Below, in pieces: positions 45,913 to 53,910 of a DNA stretch of 60,614 nt (positions within the stretch are counted from its first letter, which is position 1; every line of letters begins with the position of its first letter). The stretch is from Alphaproteobacteria bacterium (GTDB lineage: Bacteria; Pseudomonadota; Alphaproteobacteria; JACAEB01). The stretch spans positions 1 to 60,614 of the forward strand of contig JACKLE010000010.1 of the NCBI GenBank assembly GCA_024236075.1, written 5' to 3'. The notes beneath the pieces were generated by a model. It had not been told where the DNA came from and did no database searches. It was given only the letters and a program-made list of their open reading frames with translations. A program made the position numbers and the translations under genes.

Positions 45913-46509
45913 GTGTTCACCGGCATCGTGACGGACATCGGCGAGGTGATCGAGATGCGGGAGGCGGGCGACCGCCACCTGCGTATCGGCACGTGCTACG
46001 ACGTCGCGTCCATCCCCACGGGCGCCTCGATCGCGTGCTCGGGCATCTGCCTGACCGTCGTCGAGACGGGCTCGGGCAACGGCTCCTGGTTCGCTGTGAC
46101 GGCCTCGGCCGAGACGCTCGCTCGTTCGACCGCAGGCTCCTGGAAGGTCGGACGGCGGATCAATCTCGAGCGCCCGCTCAAGGTCGGCGACGAGCTCGGA
46201 GGCCACATCGTCACCGGCCATGTCGACGGTGTCGGCCGGCTCGTCTCGGCAAAGCCCGAAGGCGAGTCGCTGCGCCTTCTCTTCGATGCCCCGCAGCCCC
46301 TGATGCGCTACATCGCCGAGAAGGGATCGGTCGCGGTCGACGGCGTCTCTCTCACGGTCAATGAGGCGGGAAAGGACCGCTTCGGGGTCAACATCATTCC
46401 GTTCACGCAGCGCATGACCACGCTCGGAGTACTGAAGCCGGGCGACGGCGTCAATCTGGAGATCGACGTTCTCGCGCGCTATGTCGCCCGCATGGAAGAG
46501 ATGCGATGA
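45913..46509 (+). CDS. ribE: Riboflavin synthase alpha chain
   Basis: 198-residue trimeric enzyme dismutating two lumazines to riboflavin. Two lumazine-binding repeats (about 1-96 and 97-190): FTGIVTDIGEV and GASIACSGICLTV in the first, GGHIVTGHVDGVGR and GSVAVDGVSLTVNE in the second. GTG at 45913 starts exactly at the family N terminus (VFTGIV). Its stop overlaps ribBA by four bases (ATGA at 46506-46509). Confidence 0.96.
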   Translation: MFTGIVTDIGEVIEMREAGDRHLRIGTCYDVASIPTGASIACSGICLTVVETGSGNGSWFAVTASAETLARSTAGSWKVGRRINLERPLKVGDELGGHIVTGHVDGVGRLVSAKPEGESLRLLFDAPQPLMRYIAEKGSVAVDGVSLTVNEAGKDRFGVNIIPFTQRMTTLGVLKPGDGVNLEIDVLARYVARMEEMR

Positions 46510-47654
46510 AGACGCGTCCGGCCTCGCCCTACGACGACATCCACCGCGCCGTCTCGCCGACGCCCGAGATCATCGAGGAGGCGCGCAACGGGCGCATGGT
46601 GATCCTCGTCGACGCGGAGGATCGCGAGAACGAGGGCGACCTCGTCATTCCGGCGCAGATGGCGACGCCCGACGCCATCAACTTCATGGCCAAGCACGGG
46701 CGCGGCCTCATCTGCCTCGCGATGAACCGCGAGCGCGTGGACGTCCTGGGCCTGCCGCTGATGGCGCAGCACAACCGCTCGCGGCGCACGACCCCCTTCA
46801 CCGTCTCGATCGAGGCGCGCGAAGGCATCACGACCGGCATCTCGGCCCATGACCGGGCACGGACGATCGCGGTCGCCATCGACACCAGGAAGGGCCGGGA
46901 CGAGATCGTCTCGCCGGGGCACGTGTTCCCGCTCGTCGCGCGGGACGGCGGCGTCCTCGTGCGCGCGGGGCACACCGAGGCCGCGGTCGACATTGCGCGC
47001 CTGGCGGGCCTCTATCCGGCCGGCGTCATCTGCGAGATCATGAACGAGGACGGGACCATGGCCCGTCTTCCCGATCTCGTCGCCTTCGCGCAGCTTCACA
47101 ACCTCAAGGTCGGAACCATCGCCGATCTCATCGCCTATCGCCGTGCCCACGATCATTTCCTCGTCCGCAAGCTCGAGCAGGATTTCACGAGCGTCCATGG
47201 CGGCGATTTCCGCCTGATGCTCTACGTGAACGAGGTCGAGTATGCCGAGCACATCGCGCTGGTGAAGGGCGACATCGCGGACGGGCGGCCCGTGCTCGTG
47301 CGCGTGCATCAGGTCAATCCGCTCGAGGACATTCTTGGCCAGGCCACCGGGCGCGCCGGGCTTCTGCACGCTGCGATGGAGGAGATCGGGCGGGAAGGGC
47401 GCGGCGTCGTCGTCCTCATCCGCGACACCTCGCCGACCGGCCTCTCGCGCCGCCTCGATCCCGGCGAGCGCGAGGACCGGAGCTGGCCGCCGCAGCTTCG
47501 CGAATACGGCGTCGGCGCGCAGATCCTCCTCGACCTCGGCATCAGGGAGATGGTGCTCCTTTCGAACACGCGCCAGAAGATCGTCGGGCTCGAAGGCTAC
47601 GGGCTCTCCGTGGTCGGACAGCGCCAGGTCCGGGTCGGGGGCGGCGATGGTTGA
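46506..47654 (+). CDS. ribB: RibBA-like protein: DHBP synthase with degenerate GTP cyclohydrolase II domain
   Basis: 382 residues. N-terminal RibB domain (about 15-205) makes 3,4-dihydroxy-2-butanone 4-phosphate from ribulose 5-phosphate; active-site motifs ILVDAEDRENEGDLVIPAQ, HGRGLICLAM, TVSIEAREGITTGISAHDRA and RAGHTEAAVDIA are intact. The C-terminal RibA-like domain (about 210-382) has no cysteine at all, so the zinc-binding Cys triad and the GDxxxSxRCDCG motif of active GTP cyclohydrolase II are absent; only IRDTSPTGLSRRL-like parts and YGVGAQILLDLGIREM remain recognisable. A true RibA must therefore be elsewhere. Overlaps ribE and ribH. Confidence 0.92.
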   Translation: MKTRPASPYDDIHRAVSPTPEIIEEARNGRMVILVDAEDRENEGDLVIPAQMATPDAINFMAKHGRGLICLAMNRERVDVLGLPLMAQHNRSRRTTPFTVSIEAREGITTGISAHDRARTIAVAIDTRKGRDEIVSPGHVFPLVARDGGVLVRAGHTEAAVDIARLAGLYPAGVICEIMNEDGTMARLPDLVAFAQLHNLKVGTIADLIAYRRAHDHFLVRKLEQDFTSVHGGDFRLMLYVNEVEYAEHIALVKGDIADGRPVLVRVHQVNPLEDILGQATGRAGLLHAAMEEIGREGRGVVVLIRDTSPTGLSRRLDPGEREDRSWPPQLREYGVGAQILLDLGIREMVLLSNTRQKIVGLEGYGLSVVGQRQVRVGGGDG

Positions 47655-48156
47655 GCGCGCCGCGACGAACGGGCCGGTGCGCGGGGCCGAGGGCGCCCGC
47701 GTCCTCGTCGTGGAGGCGCGCTTCTACGAAGCGATCGCCGACGAGCTTGTCGCCGGCGCGCTTGCGGCGCTCGAAGACGGGCGCGCGACCCACGAGCGCG
47801 TGAGCGTTCCGGGCGCTTTCGAGATCCCGGGGGCGATCGCCATGGCGGCGGACGCAGCGTCCGGCGGGCGGGCGCGCTACGACGGCTTCGTCGCGCTCGG
47901 CTGCGTCATCCGCGGAGAGACCAGTCACTACGACTATGTGTGCGGCGAATCCGCGCGCGGATTGATGGATCTCTCCGTCTCCCGCCGGCTCGCCATCGGC
48001 TACGGCATTCTCACCGTCGACACCGAGGCCCAGGCGCTGGCCCGCGCGCGCGTCGCCGAGCAGAACAAGGGCGGCGGCGCGGCGCAGGCCTGCCTCGCCA
48101 TGATCGCGCTGCGCCGCCGCTTCGGCTCCGATCCGGCTGCGGGCCGGCCGCGATGA
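47647..48156 (+). CDS. ribH: 6,7-dimethyl-8-ribityllumazine synthase
   Basis: 169-residue lumazine synthase, the penultimate step of riboflavin synthesis. Motifs: VVEARFYEAIADELVAGALAAL, SVPGAFEIPGAIAMA, ALGCVIRGETSHYDYVCGE (catalytic His) and GILTVDTEAQALARA. ATG at 47647 lies inside the ribBA end (8-base overlap), and its stop overlaps nusB as ATGA. Length is slightly long because of an N-terminal extension of about 15 residues. Confidence 0.96.
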   Translation: MVERAATNGPVRGAEGARVLVVEARFYEAIADELVAGALAALEDGRATHERVSVPGAFEIPGAIAMAADAASGGRARYDGFVALGCVIRGETSHYDYVCGESARGLMDLSVSRRLAIGYGILTVDTEAQALARARVAEQNKGGGAAQACLAMIALRRRFGSDPAAGRPR

Positions 48157-48680
48157 CCGCGCAGAGCCACAGTCGGGGCAGGGCCCGCCTGGGGCCCGGC
48201 GAGCGCCATGCCCGCGCGCTCGCGCGCCTCGCCGCCGTGCAGGCCCTCTATCAGATGGAGATCGCGGAGGCCGACGCCGCGAGCGTCATCGCGCAGTTCG
48301 CGGCCCACGGCTTTGCCGGGCTCGCCGAGGGGCTCGACGCGCCGCCGGCGCTCGCCGAGCCGGAGGCAGTGCCCGATACGGAGCATTTCGAGAGCCTCGT
48401 CTCGGGCGTCGTCGCGCGCCAAGGCGAGGTCGATCGCGCCGTCAACCGCCATCTGAGCGCGGGCTGGAAGCTCGAGCGCGTCGACGCCATGCTGCGCGCG
48501 CTTTTGCGCGCCGCCGCCTTCGAGCTCATCGCGCGGCCGGACATTCCGGCGCGCGCCACCGTCGCGTCCTATGTCGACCTCGCCCACGCCTTCTACGGCA
48601 GCGAGGAGACGGGCTTCGTGAACGGCCTCCTCGACGCCCTGGCGCACGAGGTGCGTACCGCCGAATTCGGCGCTTCCTGA
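48153..48680 (+). CDS. nusB: Transcription antitermination factor NusB
   Basis: 175-residue all-helical protein that binds boxA RNA with NusE/S10 in rRNA antitermination. Features: RLAAVQALYQMEIAEAD at the N terminus, long insert (about 48-75), ERVDAMLRALLRAAAFELIAR, ARATVASYVDLAHAFYGSEETGFVNGLLDAL. Last gene of the glyA-nusB operon here; thiL, which often follows nusB, is not present. mazG converges 19 bp downstream. Confidence 0.95.
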   Translation: MTAQSHSRGRARLGPGERHARALARLAAVQALYQMEIAEADAASVIAQFAAHGFAGLAEGLDAPPALAEPEAVPDTEHFESLVSGVVARQGEVDRAVNRHLSAGWKLERVDAMLRALLRAAAFELIARPDIPARATVASYVDLAHAFYGSEETGFVNGLLDALAHEVRTAEFGAS

Positions 48681-48699
48681 GGCGCGTGCGAGACGGCGC

Positions 48700-49515
48700 T
48701 CAGGGCGCCCGCTCGCGGGCCTTCGCACGCTGATAGAGCGCCTCCTGCGCATCGAGGTCGAGCGCCTCGAGCGCCGCGCCCTCCGCGGCGGCGAGCCGCT
48801 CCATGTCTTGGAAGCGCCGGGTGAATTTCGCGTTGGTGCCGCGCAGCGCGCCTTCCGCGTCGATATCGTAGCGGCGCGCGAGGTTGGCGAGGACGAAGAG
48901 CACGTCGCCGAGCTCGTCCTTTATGCGCGCCGTCTCGCCGGTGGCGGCGGCCTCCCTGAGCTCGCCGATCTCCTCGTCGAGCTTGGCGAGCACGCCGGCC
49001 GCGTCCGGCCAGTCGAAGCCCGCCTTCGCGGCCTTCTTCTGAAGCTTCTCGGCACGCATGAGGGCGGGCAGGCCCTCGGGCACGCCGTCGAGGCGGCCCG
49101 CCGACGCCTTGCCCCTTGCGCGCCGCTCCTCGGCCTTGATCGCGTCCCAGTTCGCGGTGACGGCGTCGGCATCCGCCGCGTTCGCGTCCGCGAAGACATG
49201 GGGATGCCGGCGGATCATCTTGGCACGGATGCCCTCGACGACATCGGCGAAGGCGAAGGCGCCGTCCTCGGCCGCCATCTGCGAATGGAACACCACCTGA
49301 AGGAGGAGGTCGCCCAGCTCGTCCTTGAGGTCGGCCATGTCGCCGCGCGCGATCGCCTCGGCGACCTCGTGAGCCTCCTCGACGGTGTAGGGCGCGATGG
49401 TGGAGAAATCCTGCTCGAGGTCCCAGGGGCAGCCCGTGCCGGGCGTCCTGAGCGCCCGCATCACGGCGAGAAGCTCGCCGATGGGGCCGGCGGCGGGATC
49501 GGGGCGGTCGGTCAT
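48700..49515 (-). CDS. mazG: Nucleoside triphosphate pyrophosphohydrolase MazG
   Basis: 271-residue tandem-domain MazG that hydrolyses (d)NTPs to monophosphates. First domain: MRALRTPGTGCPWDLEQDF, YTVEEAHEVAEAIARGD, DLKDELGDLLLQVVFHSQMA; second domain: AGVLAKLDEEIGELREA, RIKDELGDVLFVLANLARR, with metal-binding EExxE-type helices in both. ATG at 49515 has GGAGG seven bases upstream; the open frame extends further but lacks homology. In many relatives mazG follows hflX; here it sits apart. Confidence 0.95.
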   Translation of the reverse strand: MTDRPDPAAGPIGELLAVMRALRTPGTGCPWDLEQDFSTIAPYTVEEAHEVAEAIARGDMADLKDELGDLLLQVVFHSQMAAEDGAFAFADVVEGIRAKMIRRHPHVFADANAADADAVTANWDAIKAEERRARGKASAGRLDGVPEGLPALMRAEKLQKKAAKAGFDWPDAAGVLAKLDEEIGELREAAATGETARIKDELGDVLFVLANLARRYDIDAEGALRGTNAKFTRRFQDMERLAAAEGAALEALDLDAQEALYQRAKARERAP

Positions 49516-49614
49516 GGCGGGCCTCCGGGGGCAGGTGCGGCTCACCATGGCCCTTGCCGGAGCGGCCGCGCAAGGCGACGATGGCAGGAAAGCCGCAGCC
49601 CAAGGGAGTGCGCC

Positions 49615-50139
49615 ATGCGTACCATGAAGGAAGGAACCGCTATCCTCGCCATCGCGCTCGCGCTTGCCGCGTGCGGCTCCGACCAGGAGGCGCGCGGACC
49701 GCGCGGCATGAGGCCCGGCGTCATGCAGGCGGCGGTCGGCTCCTTCGTCTATGCCGTGCCGCTGGCGCTGGTGCTCCAGGAGAACGATGCGGACGGCGAC
49801 CGGCGCATCACGCGCGCCGAGTTCGACGGAGCGGTGGCGCGCATCTTCGCCGAGGCCGACGCCGACCGCAGCGGCCAGATCGCGGCGCTGGAGTTTCAAA
49901 CCTGGGCGCGCGCGGCGCTCGGATCTGAAGAGGCCCAGCCGGGCCGGCTCGAATTTGACACGGATCTCGACGGCATCATCTCGCGCGCCGAGCTCGTCAA
50001 AGGCATGGCGGACGAGTTCGCGCGCCTCGACAAGGACGGCAACGGCGTGCTCGACCGCTCCGAGCTCGTCATGGCGCCCGGCGGGCGGCCGCCGCAGCGC
50101 CCGGACGGCTCGGGTTTGCGTGTGAATGCGGGGTCGTAA
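49615..50139 (+). CDS. EF-hand calcium-binding lipoprotein
   Basis: 174-residue predicted lipoprotein: signal peptide ending in lipobox LAAC (residues 17-20). Four EF-hand-like loops with acidic residues in the metal-binding spacing: DADGDRRITRAE, DADRSGQIAALE, DTDLDGIISRAE and DKDGNGVLDRSE. Two pairs of EF-hands suggest a calmodulin-like calcium sensor or buffer in the cell envelope. ATG at 49615 follows AAGGGAG. Partner and role unknown. It is divergent from mazG with about 100 bp between them. Confidence 0.83.
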   Translation: MRTMKEGTAILAIALALAACGSDQEARGPRGMRPGVMQAAVGSFVYAVPLALVLQENDADGDRRITRAEFDGAVARIFAEADADRSGQIAALEFQTWARAALGSEEAQPGRLEFDTDLDGIISRAELVKGMADEFARLDKDGNGVLDRSELVMAPGGRPPQRPDGSGLRVNAGS

Positions 50140-50175
50140 GACGGGCCGCCTGAGCCCCGAGGGACGGAGAGACGC

Positions 50176-51066
50176 ATGCGGGGGCCACGATGGCGGGTAT
50201 TGGCGTGGGCGGGTCTCCTCGGTCTATGCGCTTGCGCGTCGTCGCATACCGCGCATCGCGACGACCCCGTCGACATCACGCTATCGCAAATCCGCGCCGA
50301 TCCCTGGCGCTATCATGGGCAACTCGTCCGAATTCGCGGAACGGTCAATGAGTGCCAGTCGTACGCCTGCGATATTTGCGAGACCGAGGATTTGTCGGTC
50401 GTCGCCGACCGCAGCGATCTCTGCATGGGCATTGAATTCGGCGTAGGCCGGCGCAACGCTGATGCGATCGCCGCGCGCTGCGGAAACGACCGAGAGTGCG
50501 GCGCCTATATATCGCGCCGGTTCAGGTCCGACGCGGCCCGCGACGCCCGCTTGACCACCTCTACGGTGCTCGCGCGCTACGACGCCACCTGTTCGGGACG
50601 TAAGCCTCCGGGAAAGGAGGGCTCGGACGAGATCGTCGTTTGCACGGACAAAGCGACCGAGCTTCGCGATGCCGAAGTCGAGAGGGTTCATCAGTTCCGG
50701 GCGACGACCGAGGCGCCGTTCATCCGCTACGGAGCAGATCCGCTTTCCGAACCCGACGCCGTCACGGCGGATGCGCTGAGAGGGGCGTTCTTCGACTCGC
50801 TAGGCCGCTACACGCTCGAGACATGGGAGCGCGATGCAGCGACGCCGGACCTGTTCATTTTCGTCGCCAAGTCGCTGAGTGCGGAAGACAAGGCCGAATT
50901 CGGCCATGACGCGGAGGGAGGCGCCTGCATCTGCCTGAAGTCCACTTGCAGGCCCGCAGACTGGCCACGTCGGTCGGCCGACACCTATCTCCAAACGCCG
51001 GCCGATCCGTTCACGTGCTTCTGGGCCCAACATTGGGAGGGCCGCTGGCACTTCCTGGTCGAGTGA
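50176..51066 (+). CDS. Cysteine-rich lipoprotein of unknown function
   Basis: 296 residues, no family recognised. Hydrophobic N terminus (VLAWAGLLGLCACASSH) with two cysteines at a lipobox-like site suggests a lipoprotein. The next part, ITLSQIRADPWRYHGQLVRIRGTV, looks like a small OB-fold domain of the kind found in secreted proteins, followed by NECQSYACDICE. Many further cysteines (CGNDRECG, CICLKSTC) point to disulfides. Codon use looks less GC-biased at third positions than in neighbours. It ends 33 bases before the dif-like site. SD-like GGAGAG precedes ATG at 50176. Confidence 0.7.
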   Translation: MRGPRWRVLAWAGLLGLCACASSHTAHRDDPVDITLSQIRADPWRYHGQLVRIRGTVNECQSYACDICETEDLSVVADRSDLCMGIEFGVGRRNADAIAARCGNDRECGAYISRRFRSDAARDARLTTSTVLARYDATCSGRKPPGKEGSDEIVVCTDKATELRDAEVERVHQFRATTEAPFIRYGADPLSEPDAVTADALRGAFFDSLGRYTLETWERDAATPDLFIFVAKSLSAEDKAEFGHDAEGGACICLKSTCRPADWPRRSADTYLQTPADPFTCFWAQHWEGRWHFLVE

Positions 51067-51099
51067 CTTCCGGGGAGCGCGGCGGGCGCCCGGTCCCAT

Positions 51100-51127
51100 T
51101 TATCCGATAAGACGTATTATGGAAAAT
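51100..51127 (+). other. Candidate dif / XerCD recombination site
   Basis: 28 bases with the dif layout: 11-base left arm TTATCCGATAA (51100-51110), 6-base centre GACGTA (51111-51116), 11-base right arm TTATGGAAAAT (51117-51127). The inner ATAA-N6-TTAT symmetry and the right arm (9 of 11 identical to the E. coli XerD arm TTATGTTAAAT) are the hallmarks of chromosome-dimer resolution sites. It is in a short AT-rich gap between convergent genes. Not compared with alphaproteobacterial dif sites, so the call is tentative. Confidence 0.6.
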
Positions 51128-51153
51128 AGTTCAGGGCAGGGACCGCGGCGCGG

Positions 51154-51957
51154 TCAAAGCTCGACGGAAAGCTCCATGCCGTCATAGGCCGGCTCCACCC
51201 CTTCAGGTAGCGCGCGGCGCAGCGTCTCGTAGTCGAGGTCGACATGCATATTGGTGAGGATGGCGCGCCTGGGCTTCAGGTGCTCGATCCAGGCGAGCGC
51301 TTTCTCGACATGGGCGTGCGTCGGATGCGGTCTGTGGCGCAGCGCGTCGACGATCCAGCATTCGACGCCCTCGAGCGCCGCGAGCCCGGCCTCCGGCAGC
51401 TCGACGAGGTCCGGCGAATAGGCCAGCGGTCCGAACCGGAAGCCCAGCGAGCGGATCGAGCCATGGTCCTGGTCGAACGGAAGCACCGGAACCGCGCCGC
51501 CCGGTCCGTCGATCGCGAGCGCTTGGCCATCCTTGAGAAGGCAGGCCTCGAGGATCGCCGGATACGGGCTGCCGGCCGGGCCCTCGAAGCAGTAATGGAA
51601 GCGCGTCTTGAGCTCGCCGCCGGTGTGCGCGTCCATGTAGACCGGCACGCGGCGGCGCATGTTGATGGCGACGACCCTGAGATCGTCAATGCCGGCCACC
51701 TGATCGGCGTGCTCGTGCGTGTAGAGCACCGCGTCGAGCCGGCCGAGCCCGGCGGCCAGCATCTGCTCGCGCAGATCCGGCGAGGTGTCGACCAGAATAT
51801 CCGTCGTCGGACCGTCGCCCATGCCGGCCCGCAGCAGCAGCGAGCAACGCGTGCGGCGGTTCTTCGGATTGGCCGGATCGCAGGCGCCCCATTCGCCTCC
51901 GATGCGCGGCACGCCGCCCGAGGAGCCGCAGCCCAGAATGCGCGCCGTGAGCCTCAT
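51154..51957 (-). CDS. Metallo-beta-lactamase-fold hydrolase (PhnP-like)
   Basis: 267-residue hydrolase. N terminus ILGCGSSGGVPRIGGEWGACDP; metal site YTHEHADQVAGIDDLR (HxHxDQ, where PhnP has HxHxDH); FDQDHGSIRSLGFRFG and THAHVEKALAWIEHLKPRRAILTNMHVDLDY supply later ligands. Related to phosphodiesterases PhnP and to PqqB/RNase Z-like enzymes; substrate unknown. ATG at 51957 overlaps the tatD stop (ATGA), so the two are coupled. Last gene of the minus-strand run tmk-holB-tatD-this gene. Confidence 0.88.
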   Translation of the reverse strand: MRLTARILGCGSSGGVPRIGGEWGACDPANPKNRRTRCSLLLRAGMGDGPTTDILVDTSPDLREQMLAAGLGRLDAVLYTHEHADQVAGIDDLRVVAINMRRRVPVYMDAHTGGELKTRFHYCFEGPAGSPYPAILEACLLKDGQALAIDGPGGAVPVLPFDQDHGSIRSLGFRFGPLAYSPDLVELPEAGLAALEGVECWIVDALRHRPHPTHAHVEKALAWIEHLKPRRAILTNMHVDLDYETLRRALPEGVEPAYDGMELSVEL

Positions 51958-52748
51958 GGCGCGGGCGCTTTCGAGGGCGGCGCCGCGCGCGAGAAGACGC
52001 GGAAGAAATTGACGGTGGTTTCCTCCTCGAGCCGGTTCTCCTCGACGCCCTTGAGCCCGGCGAGGCATTTCGCCGTGTGCCGCACATAGGCCGGCTCGTT
52101 GGCGCGCCCGCGATGCGGCACGGGCGCGAGGAACGGCGCATCGGTCTCGACGAGCAGGCGCTCGAGCGGAACGTCGCGCACCACGTCGCGGATCGCCTGC
52201 GCCGACTTGAACGTGAGGATCCCCGAGCACGAGATCGCGAAGCCGAGCGACAGGGCGCCCTCGGCGAGCTCGCGGCCGGTCGAGAAGCAATGGATGAGCC
52301 CGGTGAACGGGCCCTTCGCATACTCGTCTTGCAGAATCTCCACCGTCTCGCGGTCGGCGTCGCGCGAGTGCACGATGAGCGGCAGCCCCGTCTCGCGCGC
52401 GGCCGCGATGTGCCGGCGGAAGCTCTCGGCCTGCTCCGCCCGCGGCGAATGCTCGTAGTAGAAGTCGAGGCCGGTCTCGCCGATGCCGACGACCTTCGGG
52501 TGCTCGGCGAGCGCGACGAGCCCCGCGACGCCCGCCTCTTCCTTGGCCGCCTCGTGCGGATGGACGCCCACGGAGCAATAGACGCCGGCGTGCGCCTCGG
52601 CGATGGCCCGCACGCGCGGAAAGGTCGAAAGATGCGTCGAGATCGTCACCATCGTCCCGACGCCCGCCGCCGCCGCGCGCGCGAGCACGCCGTCGAGATC
52701 GCCGCTGAGCTCGGGAAAGTCGAGATGGCAATGGCTGTCGACCAGCAT
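51954..52748 (-). CDS. tatD: TatD-family DNase/hydrolase
   Basis: 264-residue metal-dependent TIM-barrel hydrolase (YcfH/TatD family, 3'-5' exonuclease in studied members). Motifs: VDSHCHLDF (metal ligands), SVGVHPHEA, GIGETGLDFYYEHSP, LIVHSRDA, GLIHCFSTG and LVETDAPFLAPVPHRGRANEP. It lies in the conserved order tmk-holB-(metG)-tatD-MBL hydrolase; here metG is missing between holB and tatD (46-bp gap). Confidence 0.93.
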   Translation of the reverse strand: MLVDSHCHLDFPELSGDLDGVLARAAAAGVGTMVTISTHLSTFPRVRAIAEAHAGVYCSVGVHPHEAAKEEAGVAGLVALAEHPKVVGIGETGLDFYYEHSPRAEQAESFRRHIAAARETGLPLIVHSRDADRETVEILQDEYAKGPFTGLIHCFSTGRELAEGALSLGFAISCSGILTFKSAQAIRDVVRDVPLERLLVETDAPFLAPVPHRGRANEPAYVRHTAKCLAGLKGVEENRLEEETTVNFFRVFSRAAPPSKAPAP

Positions 52749-52794
52749 CGGCCGGGCACTCCGCAGATGAGGCGCGCGGGCGAGGCTCGCGTGT

Positions 52795-53910
52795 CTAGAA
52801 TTCGCGGAACACGTCCCCCGCGAAAGCCGCCGGGCGCACGCCCCGCATCGCCGCGGCCATCATCTCGAAGGCGGCGAGGAGGCTCGCTCCCCTCTCGAGA
52901 TTGAGGCTCGACACCGACCGGCCAAGGCGTCCAAGGGTCTCCCATACCTCGATCCACACATCAAGCGGCGCGGCGCCGAGCAGGCGGGGAGCCGCGCCCT
53001 CGCCCGCCGCGCGCGCGCCGATCGCGTCCTGGAGGCGGCGCGCGATGAGGGCCAGAGCCATCGCATAGCGCGCCTCGGCGCCCTTCCCCGCGACGCTCGT
53101 CGCCAGCGCATGGGCCGGGCCCGAAACGGCGGGGAGCGCGCCCAGCGCCTCGTCGACGCGCGCAAGCAGGTCGAGGCCGCCCTCGTTCAGAAGGCGCAGC
53201 GCCTCGCCGGGGCTTCCTTCGGCGAGCGCGAGCAGCCTCGCCTCTTCCTCGGCGTCGAGCGCGGTGCCGTGCAGCGCCAGGACACGGCGCATATCGGGGT
53301 CGCCGAGGGCGCGCAGCCGCAACTGGCGCACGCGCGAGCGGATCGTGGGAAGGAGCCCGCCGGGGGCATGGGACACGAGCAGGATGAGCGCGCGGCGGGG
53401 CGGCTCCTCGAGAATCTTCAGGAGCGCGTTCGCCGCATGAGCGTTCATTTCGTCGGCGGCGTCGACGATGGCGACCCGCCAGCCGCCCGAGCCCGCCGTT
53501 TTCGCGAAGAACTCCGGCAGGCGGCGCACCTCGCCCGCCACGAGCTCCTTCGGAAAGCGCTTCTCTTTCGCGTCCCACCGCCGGCGGACGATGAAGAGAT
53601 CGGGATGGGCGAGGCCCGCGACCTGGCGCGCGATGGGATGGCCCGGCGGCACATCGAGGCTCGTAAGGCGCTCGCCTTGCGGGCGAGCGAGAACGGCGCG
53701 CGCGAGCCGGTAGGCGAGCGTCGCCTTTCCGATTCCTCTGGGGCCTGAAAGAATCCAGCCATGGGGCATGCCCGAGGCGAACGCCGCGAGGAGCGCCCTC
53801 TCGGCCTCCTCGTGGCCGATGAGCTCGAGCGTCTCGCGCGGATGCGGCACGCCTTCGATGCGGTCGCATTCCGGCGCGGGCTCTTCCGCAACGACGGTCC
53901 TACGCGCCAT
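52795..53910 (-). CDS. holB: DNA polymerase III delta-prime subunit HolB
   Basis: 371-residue clamp-loader subunit. AAA+ domain with degenerate P-loop GPRGIGKAT (56-64), VAIVDAADEMNAHAANALLKILEEPP (sensor/Walker B region, positions about 150-175) and PTIRSRVRQLRLRAL (SRC-like motif with R). The cysteine zinc module of E. coli delta-prime is not evident. ATG at 53910 overlaps the tmk stop by 11 bases (tmk stop 53900-53902), the standard alphaproteobacterial tmk-holB pair. Confidence 0.94.
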   Translation of the reverse strand: MARRTVVAEEPAPECDRIEGVPHPRETLELIGHEEAERALLAAFASGMPHGWILSGPRGIGKATLAYRLARAVLARPQGERLTSLDVPPGHPIARQVAGLAHPDLFIVRRRWDAKEKRFPKELVAGEVRRLPEFFAKTAGSGGWRVAIVDAADEMNAHAANALLKILEEPPRRALILLVSHAPGGLLPTIRSRVRQLRLRALGDPDMRRVLALHGTALDAEEEARLLALAEGSPGEALRLLNEGGLDLLARVDEALGALPAVSGPAHALATSVAGKGAEARYAMALALIARRLQDAIGARAAGEGAAPRLLGAAPLDVWIEVWETLGRLGRSVSSLNLERGASLLAAFEMMAAAMRGVRPAAFAGDVFREF

